From Planctomycetota bacterium (lineage in GTDB: Bacteria > Planctomycetota > Phycisphaerae > Phycisphaerales > UBA1924), in contig JAEYUO010000004.1 of the NCBI GenBank assembly GCA_023432465.1, positions 1 through 64,000 of the forward strand: DNA of 64,000 nt, in the 5' to 3' direction. Below, in pieces: positions 31,309 to 40,396 of the stretch. The notes under the pieces are model-generated. The model made no database searches. It worked only from the letters and a program-made list of their open reading frames with translations, and was not told the origin of the DNA. How positions within the stretch are numbered: position 1 is the stretch's first letter; each line of letters opens with the position of its first letter. Both the position numbers and the translations under genes were made by a program.

Positions 31309-32034
31309 TTGACTCCCTCACTCAACATTCTCGTTGTCGGCCCGCATCCGGATGACCAGGAGCTCGGCATGGGCGGCACCATCGCCCTGCTCGCGGCACA
31401 GGGCCACACCGTCACGCTGCTGGACATGACCGATGGCGAGCCGACACCGTTTGGCGACCCGGTGACGCGGGCACGGGAAGCCGCCGCGGCGGCGAAGTGC
31501 CTGTCGCCCGCCGATGGCGCAAACCCCGTCCGCCGCATCCAGCTCGGGCTGAAGAACCGTGAGGTGGTCCATTCGCTGGAATCGCGGCACAAGGTCGCGG
31601 GAGTGATCCGTGCCACACAGGCTCAGGTCATCTTCGTGCCATACTTCGAGGATGCCCACCCCGATCACCTCGCCGTTACGCGCATCGTTGAGGATGCGCG
31701 GTTTGATGCCAAGCTGACCAAGGTGTCCATGCCGGGAGATGCGGGCAAGCCGCCGCTGTACCCCAAGTGGCTGTTCCACTACTACGCCACGCACCTGCGG
31801 ATCATTCCCGCGCCGAGCTTCATCATCGACACCTCGGCGTTTGCCGCAGCGAAGCGCAGCGCGATCCTCGCGTACGAGTCGCAGTTCGTAAAGAACGTGG
31901 CGAACCGCCGGGTCGTGGAGTGGGTGGAGCAGCAGGGGGGCTACTTCGGATCACGGATCGGCGCTGCGGCGGGCGAACCGTTCTTTGCGCGGGAGCCGAT
32001 CGGGCTGTCTTCCCTGGGTGCGATCGTGATGTGA
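31309..32034 (+). CDS. bshB1: PIG-L/BshB-type GlcNAc-malate deacetylase
   Basis: 241 residues from TTG at 31309. LNILVVGPHPDDQELGMGGT carries the metal-binding His-Pro-Asp-Asp, DMTDGEPTPFGDPVTRAREA is the BshB-like second block, and FVPYFEDAHPDHLAVTRIV has the second metal His. The C-terminal YESQFVKNVANRRVVEWV matches BshB1. In bacillithiol synthesis this enzyme deacetylates GlcNAc-malate. Planctomycetes and relatives carry close homologues, but the other bsh genes are not in this window, so the exact substrate is not established. No ATG fits the frame before the first conserved strand, which supports the TTG. It follows the lipoprotein gene by 48 bases on the same strand. Confidence 0.85.
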   Translation: MTPSLNILVVGPHPDDQELGMGGTIALLAAQGHTVTLLDMTDGEPTPFGDPVTRAREAAAAAKCLSPADGANPVRRIQLGLKNREVVHSLESRHKVAGVIRATQAQVIFVPYFEDAHPDHLAVTRIVEDARFDAKLTKVSMPGDAGKPPLYPKWLFHYYATHLRIIPAPSFIIDTSAFAAAKRSAILAYESQFVKNVANRRVVEWVEQQGGYFGSRIGAAAGEPFFAREPIGLSSLGAIVM

Positions 32035-32107
32035 GAGCGCGGGGCGGCGCATCCACGCGGGTCGCGGCGTACGCTTCGTCAGTCTTCCACCCAGTCGGAG
32101 CCGCCCT

Positions 32108-33490
32108 TTGACGCCCACCGCCGAGCTGATCCAGCCCGAGGTTGCAGAGCTTGTGCGCTCGCACGCGTACAGCGAGCTGCGCGCCGCGCTTGAGGGCATC
32201 CCGCCGGCGGATGTTGCGGACATCATTCTGAGCCTCGAGCCAGCCGAGCGCGCGGTCTGTTTCCGCTTCCTGACGCGCGACGATGCGGGCGAGGTGTTCT
32301 CGTATCTCGAACCCGAGATTCAGGAAGAACTGATCTCCAAGCTCGGCGATGCCGCCCTGCGGGTTGTTGAGGGCATGGATCCTGATGACCGCGTCCGATT
32401 GCTCGATGAGCTGCCGACGGAGGTCGCCCAGCGGCTCATCGCCAGCCTGACGCCGGAGGACCGCCGAGAGACACAGGCGATCCTGGGGTATCCGCCCGAG
32501 AGTGTCGGGCGACTGATGAACCCCGATTACATCCGGCTGAAGCCGGAGTGGACGATCGGGCACGCGCTGGAGCACATCCGCAAGTACGGGAATGATGCCG
32601 AGACGATCAATGTCGTGTACGTCGTCGACGATAGGGGCGTGCTGATCGACGACATCCGTCTGCGATCGCTGCTTCTTGCGAATCCGGCCGACACGGTCGA
32701 GTCGCTGATGAACCAGAACTTCGTCGGCCTGCGCGCCGACCAGGACCAGGAAGACGCGGTCCGCATGATGGCCCGCTACGACCGCATCGTGTTGCCGGTC
32801 GTCGATTCCCGCGGCGTTCTGCTGGGCATCGTGACCAGCGACGACGTCGCCGACGTCGCCGAGGCCGAGGCCACCGAGGACATCCAGAAACTCGGCGGTG
32901 TCGAGGCCCTCGAGCAAGCATACATCCACACCGGGCCGGTGGAGATGTTTCGCAAGCGCGGCGTCTGGCTGAGCGCGCTGTTCATCGGGCAGACCATCAC
33001 GATCCTGGTGCTGGGCGGGTTTCAGGACCAGCTTGACAAAGCTGTCGTGCTGTCGCTGTTCATGCCGCTGGTGATGTCGTGCGGCGGCAACTCGGGTTCG
33101 CAGGCCGCGGCGCTGATCACGCGCGCCCTGGCGCTCGGCGAGGTTGCGCCGCGCGACTGGGCGCGGATCGTGCGCAAGGAGTTGCTCTCGTCGCTCATGC
33201 TTGCCGCCGCGCTGGCGTGCATGGGGTTTGTGTGCGTCGAAGTCTTCGTGCGCACGATGGTCGTCAAGACCGACCATGTCTTCCCGCTCGCGGCGACCAT
33301 CGGCGTCGCCGTTGCGCTGGTGGTGGTGTGGGGAACGATGCTTGGCTCGATGCTGCCGCTGCTGCTGCGCCGCAGCGGGTTCGACCCCGCCACCGCTTCA
33401 AGCCCGATGGTCGCAACGCTGATGGACGCCTCGGGGACGCTCATCTATCTCGGTGTGGCGATTCTGGTGTTGACGGGGACGATTCTCTGA
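32108..33490 (+). CDS. mgtE: Magnesium transporter MgtE
   Basis: 460 residues from TTG at 32108. N-terminal superhelical domain (LEGIPPADVADIILSLEPAE and repeats of that type), then two CBS domains (SVGRLMNPDYIRLKPEWTIG; VVDSRGVLLGIVTSDDVADV), a connecting helix (KLGGVEALEQAYIHTGPVEM) and five membrane segments. MPLVMSCGGNSGSQAAALIT and TRALALGEVAPRDW are the most conserved channel-forming parts. The N and CBS domains act as magnesium sensors that close the pore. Length matches the family. Convergent with the peptidase gene downstream. Confidence 0.95.
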   Translation: MTPTAELIQPEVAELVRSHAYSELRAALEGIPPADVADIILSLEPAERAVCFRFLTRDDAGEVFSYLEPEIQEELISKLGDAALRVVEGMDPDDRVRLLDELPTEVAQRLIASLTPEDRRETQAILGYPPESVGRLMNPDYIRLKPEWTIGHALEHIRKYGNDAETINVVYVVDDRGVLIDDIRLRSLLLANPADTVESLMNQNFVGLRADQDQEDAVRMMARYDRIVLPVVDSRGVLLGIVTSDDVADVAEAEATEDIQKLGGVEALEQAYIHTGPVEMFRKRGVWLSALFIGQTITILVLGGFQDQLDKAVVLSLFMPLVMSCGGNSGSQAAALITRALALGEVAPRDWARIVRKELLSSLMLAAALACMGFVCVEVFVRTMVVKTDHVFPLAATIGVAVALVVVWGTMLGSMLPLLLRRSGFDPATASSPMVATLMDASGTLIYLGVAILVLTGTIL

Positions 33491-33509
33491 TCAGGGCCCT
33501 TGCGCCGGG

Positions 33510-34928
33510 TCACTGGGCTTCTTCGCCATCGCCGCCGCCCAGTTCCGCGCGCCAATCGATGTCCAGTTGCCCGAAGCCGCCGATCAGGCCCAGCACATCG
33601 CGCGTCGCTTCGTCGATGTCCACGCCATTCGCCATCGCGTGGAACCACTCGTTGAGCTTGGTTCTTCCAAAGCGGTCGGAGATGTAACCGACCATGTGAT
33701 GCCCTTGCGCGTAGACGTGACCCATCACGTTCTGGGGCGTGTTCCGGAAGTCGGCGATGCTTGCGAACTCCGCGAGCTTTCCGTCCGCGGCCCATCGCTG
33801 CACGCGGCGATCAGTCTCCCGCCGACCGCTGGATCGGAAGCCCTCGGATGCAAGCTCTGCAACACCCTCAAGCGCCCACCACGCGATGTCGGTTGCTTTC
33901 GGGCCGAGTTCGAACGTCGCGACATGGCCGTACTCGTGCGCCAGGAGTGTGCGGAGCGAGGCACGGGAAGAGCGCGGTCGGCCGAGGATCTTGATCGCCT
34001 CCTTGGGTTCGTTCCATCCGGCCAGGCCATCAACGTACGAGAGGTAGATCGATGCCTGAAGATGCCGCATCGTGGGGTAGATCTTCACCACCTGCGGGTG
34101 CGGGACATCGCGCTCAAAGACTTCATCGACGTGTGCCCGCACTTCGGGCAGAACCTCCGCCGCGCGCTGCGCAAGCTCCTCATACCCCGGGAAGCAAAGG
34201 ACAGAGTTCTCTCGCGTTGAGGGGGCGATGTTCTGCGGAGCGGGTGGCCGCGGCGAGTCGGTATCCGCAGGGTCGACCTGTGCGGAGTGATCCGGGCTCA
34301 GCCTGACCTCGATCCACTGCTCACCCTTGAAGAGCCACTTGTCTCCCTCGCGCTCGAAGACGACGGGGTATGACACGCTCCGGTCGAGGCGGTGCGGTTC
34401 GCCCTCCTCTCCCTCGGCGCGAGGAACAGTCATCTTCCAGATCATCTCCAGTTCAAACACCGCTCTGCTTGCGGTGAACTCATGCGGGTAGTCCGCAGCC
34501 TCGTCTGCGACCCGCTCGGTCTCGCCCCGGCGACGACGGTCCGGGCCGCGCGCGGCGGGTGGTGTCTCTGCTGGCTGATCGGGGTTGGCCGCTTCCGCTG
34601 CCTTCGCCGCCTCGGCCGCGGCCTTGCTTGCCTCCTCGTTGGCCTTGCGCTCCGCGGGGTCGATGATTCGAAGGTCAAAGACCTCGGGCACGTGCCGCTT
34701 GAGATCCGCCGCCCACATGCGCTGCTCCTGGAGGAACACGGCATCGCCCGCGGCGACATGGGCGAGGTACGCATCGGGATCGCCCGACAGCACGGCCTTC
34801 TCCATCGCCTCCAGCACGAGTTCGATCGCGGCTTTGGTCGCCGCGGCGGTCGCATCGGCATCCGCCCGAAGCGGAGCAAGGAACAGGCAGATGGCGAGGA
34901 CTGGAACAACAAGCAGGCGGCTGGGCAT
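33510..34928 (-). CDS. Exported metallopeptidase with HEYGH zinc motif (peptidase MA-like)
   Basis: 472 residues from the ATG at 34928 with a signal peptide (PSRLLVVPVLAICLFLAPLR, cleavage near ADA). A helical, Ala/Glu/Lys-rich middle part (residues about 80-150) precedes a beta-rich domain (VSYPVVFEREGDKWLFKGEQ). The C-terminal catalytic region has LRTLLAHEYGHVATFELG with the zinc HExxH, WALEGVAELASEGFR with the third ligand Glu, and YAQGHHMVGYISDRFG. This layout fits the peptidase MA superfamily of extracytoplasmic gluzincins. Substrate unknown. Convergent with mgtE; same strand as the RND operon 51 bases upstream but without overlap. Confidence 0.83.
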   Translation of the reverse strand: MPSRLLVVPVLAICLFLAPLRADADATAAATKAAIELVLEAMEKAVLSGDPDAYLAHVAAGDAVFLQEQRMWAADLKRHVPEVFDLRIIDPAERKANEEASKAAAEAAKAAEAANPDQPAETPPAARGPDRRRRGETERVADEAADYPHEFTASRAVFELEMIWKMTVPRAEGEEGEPHRLDRSVSYPVVFEREGDKWLFKGEQWIEVRLSPDHSAQVDPADTDSPRPPAPQNIAPSTRENSVLCFPGYEELAQRAAEVLPEVRAHVDEVFERDVPHPQVVKIYPTMRHLQASIYLSYVDGLAGWNEPKEAIKILGRPRSSRASLRTLLAHEYGHVATFELGPKATDIAWWALEGVAELASEGFRSSGRRETDRRVQRWAADGKLAEFASIADFRNTPQNVMGHVYAQGHHMVGYISDRFGRTKLNEWFHAMANGVDIDEATRDVLGLIGGFGQLDIDWRAELGGGDGEEAQ

Positions 34929-34979
34929 GGCGGATTGTTGCCGCGCTGCGCAGCCTTCGCCCAAGGGCGGTTCCCCGGC

Positions 34980-37900
34980 TTAGTTGGGATGGGCGGTCGC
35001 GGCGGACCTGCCCGCGGCGGCGATTCCGCCGCTCATGGAGCTTTCGGCGGAGTTGCCGCGCGTGGGGTCCTTCCTTCCACGGAGGCGAATGCCGATGTCG
35101 TCGAAGATCGAGTAGGCGACGGGCGTGAAGAGCAGGGTCAGCAGGAGCGAGAGGGACTGACCGCCGATGACGACGACGGCGACTGCACGGCGTTCCTCCG
35201 CGCCGGGGCCCGTGCCCAGGGCAAGCGGGAGCATCCCGCCCACCAGCGCGAGGGTGGTCATCAGGATGGGACGCAGGCGGTCGCGGTTGCCCTGGATGAT
35301 GGCCTGCTCGCGCGGCATGCCCGCGTTGCGGAGCTGGTTCATGTGGTCGATCTGCAGGATGGCGTTCTTCTTGACGACGCCGAAGAGCACGAGGATGCCC
35401 AGTGCCGAGTACAGGTTGATGGATTGGCCGGCAAGATAGAGTGACAGGAACGCGAAGGGAATCGCCAGGGGCAGCGACAGCAGGATCGTGACCGGGTGGA
35501 TCAGGCTTTCGTAGTTGGAGGCGAGGATCATGTACATGAACACGATGGACAACAGGAACGCGAAGATGAACTCGACGAACGTGCGCTCCAGCTCGCGCCC
35601 GCGCCCCAGCGTGCGCACGGTGTAGGCCGGCGGCAGATCCATCTCCGCCAGTTCCGCGCGGACCGCTTCCAGACGGTCGGAGAGGGCATACCCGGGGCCC
35701 ACGGAGCCGCGCACATTTGCGGCGCGCTGCCGGTCGAGCCGATCGATGCGGGCCGCGGTGGTCGCGGGGGCAAGCGAGGCGATGCTGCGAAGCTCGACGA
35801 CCTCTCCGGGCTTGTCGCTCGCGGGCACAAGCAGCCGCGGCAGGGTCGCCTCATCGGAACGGTCCTTCTCCAGCAAGCGGAGCTGCACGTCGTAGTTCTC
35901 GCTGGTGCTCGGGTCGCGGAAGCGGGTGACCTCGGTATCGCCGCCGACCAGGATGCGCAGCGCCGTGCCGATATCCTGCGGCGAAACACCCAGATCGGCC
36001 GCGCGGTCCCGGTCGATCCGCACACGCAGCTCGGGAGTGTTGAGCTTGAGCGTCGTGTCCAGGTCCGGCAGTCCGCCGAGCTCAAGCCCGCGTCGGCGGA
36101 GCTCCTCGGTGTACTCGGCGAGCTTCTCAAGCTCCGGTCCGCGGATGGCCAGATCGATATCGAAGTTGCCGCCGCCGATGTTGAACGACGAGAAGTTCCG
36201 CACCGAGATCCGCAGCCCCGGGAAGCCCCGGAGCGATCGGCGGAGGTCCTGCATGACATCGCGCTGCGAGTAGTTGCCGCGGAACGCGGCGAGCGGGTCG
36301 CCGTCGAGCGTGGTCCGGAGGAGCCGCGAGAAAGAGAAGACGCGCTCTTCGTGCGGCGCGATCCGGACATAAATCTCGCCGCGGCTTACCTGTCCGAGGA
36401 ACGAGCCGCCGACCGATGTGAGTGTCGTGCGAACGGCGGGATGGGCTCGGACACGGTCCTCGACAGCGCTGACGGCATCATTCATTCCGGCGAAGCTCAC
36501 GCCCTCCGGACCGTTGATGTTGATCTCAAACTCGGCTTCGTCGATGTCGCTGGGCAGGAAGTCCTGTTGCAGCATGCCGTAGAGCGGCACGGCCGACAGC
36601 ATGATGAGGACGCCCGCCACCGCCGCGGCGTAGCGGAACCTCATCACGAATCGAAGCATCCCGGTGTAGGCGGCGTCGATCAGGCGATAGAACCCGCGCC
36701 GGGAGGAGGCACCGTGCGCCCCCGGCGTCACGCTTCGAAGGGCCTTGGCCGAGAGCATCGGCGTGAGCGTGAACGACACAAGCAGGCTGATCATCACCGC
36801 GACCGCCGCCGTGATACCGAACTGGTAGAGGAACCGCCCGGAGATCGACGACATGAACGACACGGGGACGAAGATCACTACCAGTGAGAGAGTGGTCGCC
36901 AGCACCGCCAGGCCGATCTCCGCGGTGCCGCGCTTCGCCGCTTCGATCGGCGGCAGGCCCTTCTCCTCTACCATGCGGAAGATGTTCTCCAGCACGACGA
37001 TGGCATCGTCGATGACAATGCCGACCATCAGTACCAGTGCGAGCATCGTCACGCTGTTGAGGGTGAAGTCGAGCGCCCACATCACCGCGAAGGTCGAGAT
37101 GACCGATGCCGGGATCGCGATCCCGGCGATCAGCGTCGACCTCCAGCTGCGCATGAAGGCGAGCACCACCAGGCACGCGAGGGTCGAGCCGAGCAGCAGG
37201 TGGACGTTGATCTCATGCAGGGCCGCATAGATGTAGTTGGATTGATCGCGGATGATCTCGAGCCTGACGCCCGCGGGTAGCTGCCCCTGCACGATCTCGA
37301 GCTGGGCCTTCACGCCCTCGATGACCTCCACGGTATTGGCACCAGATTGCCGCCGGATCTCCAGCGAGACCGCCGGCTTGCCGTTGAGTCGCGAGGCGGA
37401 TCGCTGCTCCCTTGTGCCGTCTTCGGCGCTGCCGATATCACGCAGGCGGACGGGCGTGCCGTTGATGACGGCGATAATGATGTCGTTGAATGCCCGCGGG
37501 TCATCGATCCGCCCGAGCGTGCGGAGCACCTGCTCGTTCACGGCGCCGGTGAGATTCCCGCCCGGCACATCGGCGTTCTGACGGGCGATGGCATCGCGCA
37601 CGGCGGTGATGGGGATGCCGTAGGCCGCCAGACGATCAGCATCGACCCAGATGTTGATTGTCCGCTCCAGCCCTCCGACAATCGCGACCTCGCCCACGCC
37701 GACCGATCGTTCGAGCTGCGGCTTGGCGGTCTTGTCCGCGATCTCCGTCAGTTCGCGCAGCGTCAGTTCTCCCGAGAGCGCGATGCGGAGCACCGGCGAG
37801 GAATCGTTGTCGAACTTGGAAACGATCGGCGGCTCGGCATCTTCAGGCAGGCGGCGGATGGCCGTGGCGACACGGTCGCGGACATCCTGCGCGGCCGCCT

Positions 37901-38207
37901 CGATATCGCGGTCCAGCCGGAATGTCACCAGCACGATCGAGCTTCCCTGCCCGGAGATCGATCGCAGCTCCTCGATCCCCTCCACCGTGTTCACCGCCTC
38001 CTCGATGATCTGCGAGACCTCGGTCTCGACCTCCTCCGGAGAGGCGCCGGGAAGCGTGGTGCGCACATTGACCGTCGGAAGGTCAACCGAGGGAAGGCGA
38101 TCCACACCCAGGTTCGTATAGGCGGTCGCGCCGACGACGATCATCGCGAGGATGAGCATCGCCGCGAACACCGGACGCTGGATGCAGACTTCGGCGAGTC
38201 GTTGCAC
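34980..38207 (-). CDS. RND-family efflux pump (inner-membrane transporter)
   Basis: 1075 residues from GTG at 38207. Twelve membrane segments in two halves with large periplasmic loops. Typical stretches are FAAMLILAMIVVGATAYTNL, LPGASPEEVETEVSQIIEEA, GSTLACLVVLAFMRSWRSTL, MLALVLMVGIVIDDAIVVLE with the paired Asp of the proton relay, FVEFIFAFLLSIVFMYMILA, and LGILVLFGVVKKNAILQIDH. It is of the hydrophobe/amphiphile (AcrB/MdtBC) type, not the heavy-metal type. It follows the TolC-like gene by three bases and is controlled with it by the TetR gene; the adaptor is divergent (40397-41659). C-terminal 25 residues are Gly/Ala/Ser-rich. Confidence 0.93.
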   Translation of the reverse strand: MQRLAEVCIQRPVFAAMLILAMIVVGATAYTNLGVDRLPSVDLPTVNVRTTLPGASPEEVETEVSQIIEEAVNTVEGIEELRSISGQGSSIVLVTFRLDRDIEAAAQDVRDRVATAIRRLPEDAEPPIVSKFDNDSSPVLRIALSGELTLRELTEIADKTAKPQLERSVGVGEVAIVGGLERTINIWVDADRLAAYGIPITAVRDAIARQNADVPGGNLTGAVNEQVLRTLGRIDDPRAFNDIIIAVINGTPVRLRDIGSAEDGTREQRSASRLNGKPAVSLEIRRQSGANTVEVIEGVKAQLEIVQGQLPAGVRLEIIRDQSNYIYAALHEINVHLLLGSTLACLVVLAFMRSWRSTLIAGIAIPASVISTFAVMWALDFTLNSVTMLALVLMVGIVIDDAIVVLENIFRMVEEKGLPPIEAAKRGTAEIGLAVLATTLSLVVIFVPVSFMSSISGRFLYQFGITAAVAVMISLLVSFTLTPMLSAKALRSVTPGAHGASSRRGFYRLIDAAYTGMLRFVMRFRYAAAVAGVLIMLSAVPLYGMLQQDFLPSDIDEAEFEININGPEGVSFAGMNDAVSAVEDRVRAHPAVRTTLTSVGGSFLGQVSRGEIYVRIAPHEERVFSFSRLLRTTLDGDPLAAFRGNYSQRDVMQDLRRSLRGFPGLRISVRNFSSFNIGGGNFDIDLAIRGPELEKLAEYTEELRRRGLELGGLPDLDTTLKLNTPELRVRIDRDRAADLGVSPQDIGTALRILVGGDTEVTRFRDPSTSENYDVQLRLLEKDRSDEATLPRLLVPASDKPGEVVELRSIASLAPATTAARIDRLDRQRAANVRGSVGPGYALSDRLEAVRAELAEMDLPPAYTVRTLGRGRELERTFVEFIFAFLLSIVFMYMILASNYESLIHPVTILLSLPLAIPFAFLSLYLAGQSINLYSALGILVLFGVVKKNAILQIDHMNQLRNAGMPREQAIIQGNRDRLRPILMTTLALVGGMLPLALGTGPGAEERRAVAVVVIGGQSLSLLLTLLFTPVAYSIFDDIGIRLRGRKDPTRGNSAESSMSGGIAAAGRSAATAHPN

Positions 38208-38210
38208 GGT

Positions 38211-39725
38211 TCAGGCTCCGGGCTCGGGGGTGGGTGATGCGGCGGGCTCAGTCGCAGGAACCGCTCGCGGCAGGCCTGGAGCGTTGATGAACGGCGAGTC
38301 GGGGAGATCCACCCCGGCGAATCGCGGCGGCGGCGGCACGGGGACATCGCCGATGGAGGTCGCCGTCAGAGTGCCCGTCGCGCGGCGGAGCGCGAGATAC
38401 GCGATCTTCAGCCCGTAGCGTTCCCGCGCGAGGGCCAGCTGCGCTCCGAGCACCTGGTCCTGGGCCGCGATCCGCTCCAGGTTTGTGCCAAGCCCCGCGG
38501 CGTACGACGCTTCGGCCTGCCGAAGTGCTTCTTCGGCCGAGGTCACCTGTCGCTCCAGCTCCGCCACCCGCAGACCGGCGGATCGAAGCTCTTCATGGGC
38601 GATCCGGACATCCGCCTCTACCTGACGGCGGGTGAGGGAGTATCGCAGAAGCTCCTGCCGGAACACCGACCACGCGCTGCGGACGTCAGCGTCGATCTGC
38701 CCCGCCGAGAAGATCGGCAGGCTGATCGACAGAATCCCGGCCCAGTCGCGATCCGTCGGAACCGATTGGCGCGTCAGGAAGTAGTCGATGTTCAACGTCA
38801 CCGTGGGGTAGTATCGCCCGATCGCCGCGTTGACCAACTCGCGAGCAGACCGCACCGAGGCGTCGGCAGCGATTACGTCCTGTCGATTGGCGTGCGCCAG
38901 GTCAATGAGTCCCTGATGCGGCACGCCAGCCATCGGTCCCGATGGCGGCTCGAACCCGTCGGTGAGCGGGCTCTCGTGCACCTGTGCGCCGGTGAGCAGA
39001 GCCAGGAGCGAGCGGCCATTGCGAAGCGCGTTCTGCGCGTTGAGCAGCGTGACCGCCGTCGCCGAAGCCTGAGATTCGATCTGCGCGACATCCAGCGGCC
39101 GAGCAAAGCCGACCTGCTGCCGACCCCGGATGTCCCGCAGCCGCTCCGCCTGCACCGCGGCGGAAGACTCGATGACGTTCACCAGTTGCTCAGCTGCGGC
39201 GACCGCGTAGTAGGCCCGCGCAGTTTCCAGAAGCAGTGTCTCGCGGAGGTCCAGCAGCAGCCATCGCCGCTGTTCAATCGTCGCATCCAGCGCACGCACG
39301 TTGGCAAAGTCGCTCATCCCGGTCAGCAGCGTGTACTGACCCCGGAGCCCGCCGTCGAAGATCGTGTTTCTGGATGTGCTCGAGCCGCCCGAGTTGTCCG
39401 TCCCGCCACCGCCACTGCCGACATTCTCGCGAAACGTGAAGTTGCCGAAGACATCCAGCGTTGGAAGAAGCGAAGCCGTCGCCCGCTGCTTCTCAGCGAG
39501 CGCCTGGACCAGATTCTCTCCCTCGATGCCCAGCCGTTCGTTGTTGGAGGCGGCAAGTCGCAGCGCTTCCTCGAGCGACAGCGGCGTATCCGCCGGCACA
39601 TCCATGGCCTCCCCACCGACTCCGGCCAGATCACGGTACGTCGAGACCTCCGCGCGTTGATCGACAGCGCACCCGCACGCGAGCAGCGTCAAGGCAAGGA
39701 TGAGGCTGGTTCGCGGGTTGATCAT
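38211..39725 (-). CDS. TolC-like outer-membrane efflux lipoprotein
   Basis: 504 residues. The start overlaps the tetR stop as ATGA. The signal peptide INPRTSLILALTLLACGC ends in a lipobox Cys, so the channel is lipid-anchored like OprM. Two OEP repeats: LSLEEALRLAASNNERLGIE with QRATASLLPTLDVFGNFTF in the first, and PHQGLIDLAHANRQDVIAAD with GRYYPTVTLNIDYFLTRQSV in the second, each with long coiled-coil helices (QAEASYAAGLGTNLERIAAQ). The C-terminus is Pro/Ala-rich. Forms the exit duct for the RND pump encoded next to it. Confidence 0.92.
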   Translation of the reverse strand: MINPRTSLILALTLLACGCAVDQRAEVSTYRDLAGVGGEAMDVPADTPLSLEEALRLAASNNERLGIEGENLVQALAEKQRATASLLPTLDVFGNFTFRENVGSGGGGTDNSGGSSTSRNTIFDGGLRGQYTLLTGMSDFANVRALDATIEQRRWLLLDLRETLLLETARAYYAVAAAEQLVNVIESSAAVQAERLRDIRGRQQVGFARPLDVAQIESQASATAVTLLNAQNALRNGRSLLALLTGAQVHESPLTDGFEPPSGPMAGVPHQGLIDLAHANRQDVIAADASVRSARELVNAAIGRYYPTVTLNIDYFLTRQSVPTDRDWAGILSISLPIFSAGQIDADVRSAWSVFRQELLRYSLTRRQVEADVRIAHEELRSAGLRVAELERQVTSAEEALRQAEASYAAGLGTNLERIAAQDQVLGAQLALARERYGLKIAYLALRRATGTLTATSIGDVPVPPPPRFAGVDLPDSPFINAPGLPRAVPATEPAASPTPEPGA

Positions 39726-40300
39726 GCGGCGGCTCCCACGCCGATGCCCCGGCGCAGAACGTGAAGCAGGTGCGATTTCAGGGATTCGGGCGTCATGCCC
39801 GGCGGGGGGTACAGCATCGCGCCTCTCACGAAGGAAAGCAAAAACTGCGCGGTGAGTTCCGGAGCGGGGTCGCTCGTCTGCCCCGCCTTGTTGCCTAAAC
39901 GGATCGCATCCTCCACAATCAATGCCAGTTCACGTCGTCTCGACTGCAACTCGGGGTCCTCCGCCGTCAGCACGCCGCTCCGCAGCACTCGAAACAGGTC
40001 GGGAAACCCCGCCGCGAAGCGGATGAGCCCATCCGCTGCCTGCCCCAGGCGAGTCCAGACGTCGCTCGCCGGGAACTGCATGTCGGCTTTGAGGGACTCG
40101 ACCATTGCGGTAAAGCCCTCGTGGATGAGCGTCAGGTACATGGTCTCCTTGCTCTCAAAGTAGATGTAAATGGTGCCCTTGCCGATGTGCGCGGCCGATG
40201 CGACATCCTCCAGCCGCACTTCATGGAAGGGCTTGGAAGCGAAGAGTCTGGCCGCGACCTCGAGGATCTCACGGCGTTTGGCAGGGTCCGGTCGTTGCAT
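39722..40300 (-). CDS. TetR-family transcriptional repressor of the efflux operon
   Basis: 192 residues from the ATG at 40300; residues upstream are not conserved. Helix-turn-helix domain: KRREILEVAARLFASKPFHE, VRLEDVASAAHIGKGTIYIY, FESKETMYLTLIHEG. The C-terminal ligand-binding part (LIRFAAGFPDLFRVLRSGVL) is generic. It is first in the tetR-tolC-RND transcript, overlaps tolC by four bases and is divergent from the adaptor gene with a 96-base gap containing an inverted repeat (40332-40350), so autoregulation and control of both directions is likely. Confidence 0.92.
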   Translation of the reverse strand: MQRPDPAKRREILEVAARLFASKPFHEVRLEDVASAAHIGKGTIYIYFESKETMYLTLIHEGFTAMVESLKADMQFPASDVWTRLGQAADGLIRFAAGFPDLFRVLRSGVLTAEDPELQSRRRELALIVEDAIRLGNKAGQTSDPAPELTAQFLLSFVRGAMLYPPPGMTPESLKSHLLHVLRRGIGVGAAA

Positions 40301-40331
40301 CGGTGGCCGATTGTGCAGCGAAGTGAGGAAT

Positions 40332-40350
40332 GGCCGGTTGAAAACCGACC
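40332..40350. promoter_or_regulatory. Candidate TetR operator in the efflux intergenic region
   Basis: GGCCGGTTGAAAACCGACC is an inverted repeat with seven of eight arm positions matching around a three-base centre. It lies between the divergent tetR and adaptor starts, where a TetR dimer would be expected to bind. Confidence 0.5.
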
Positions 40351-40396
40351 CGCCAGTATTACCGTCTCGCGGATTCGAGGTTGGTGTCCCGCAAAG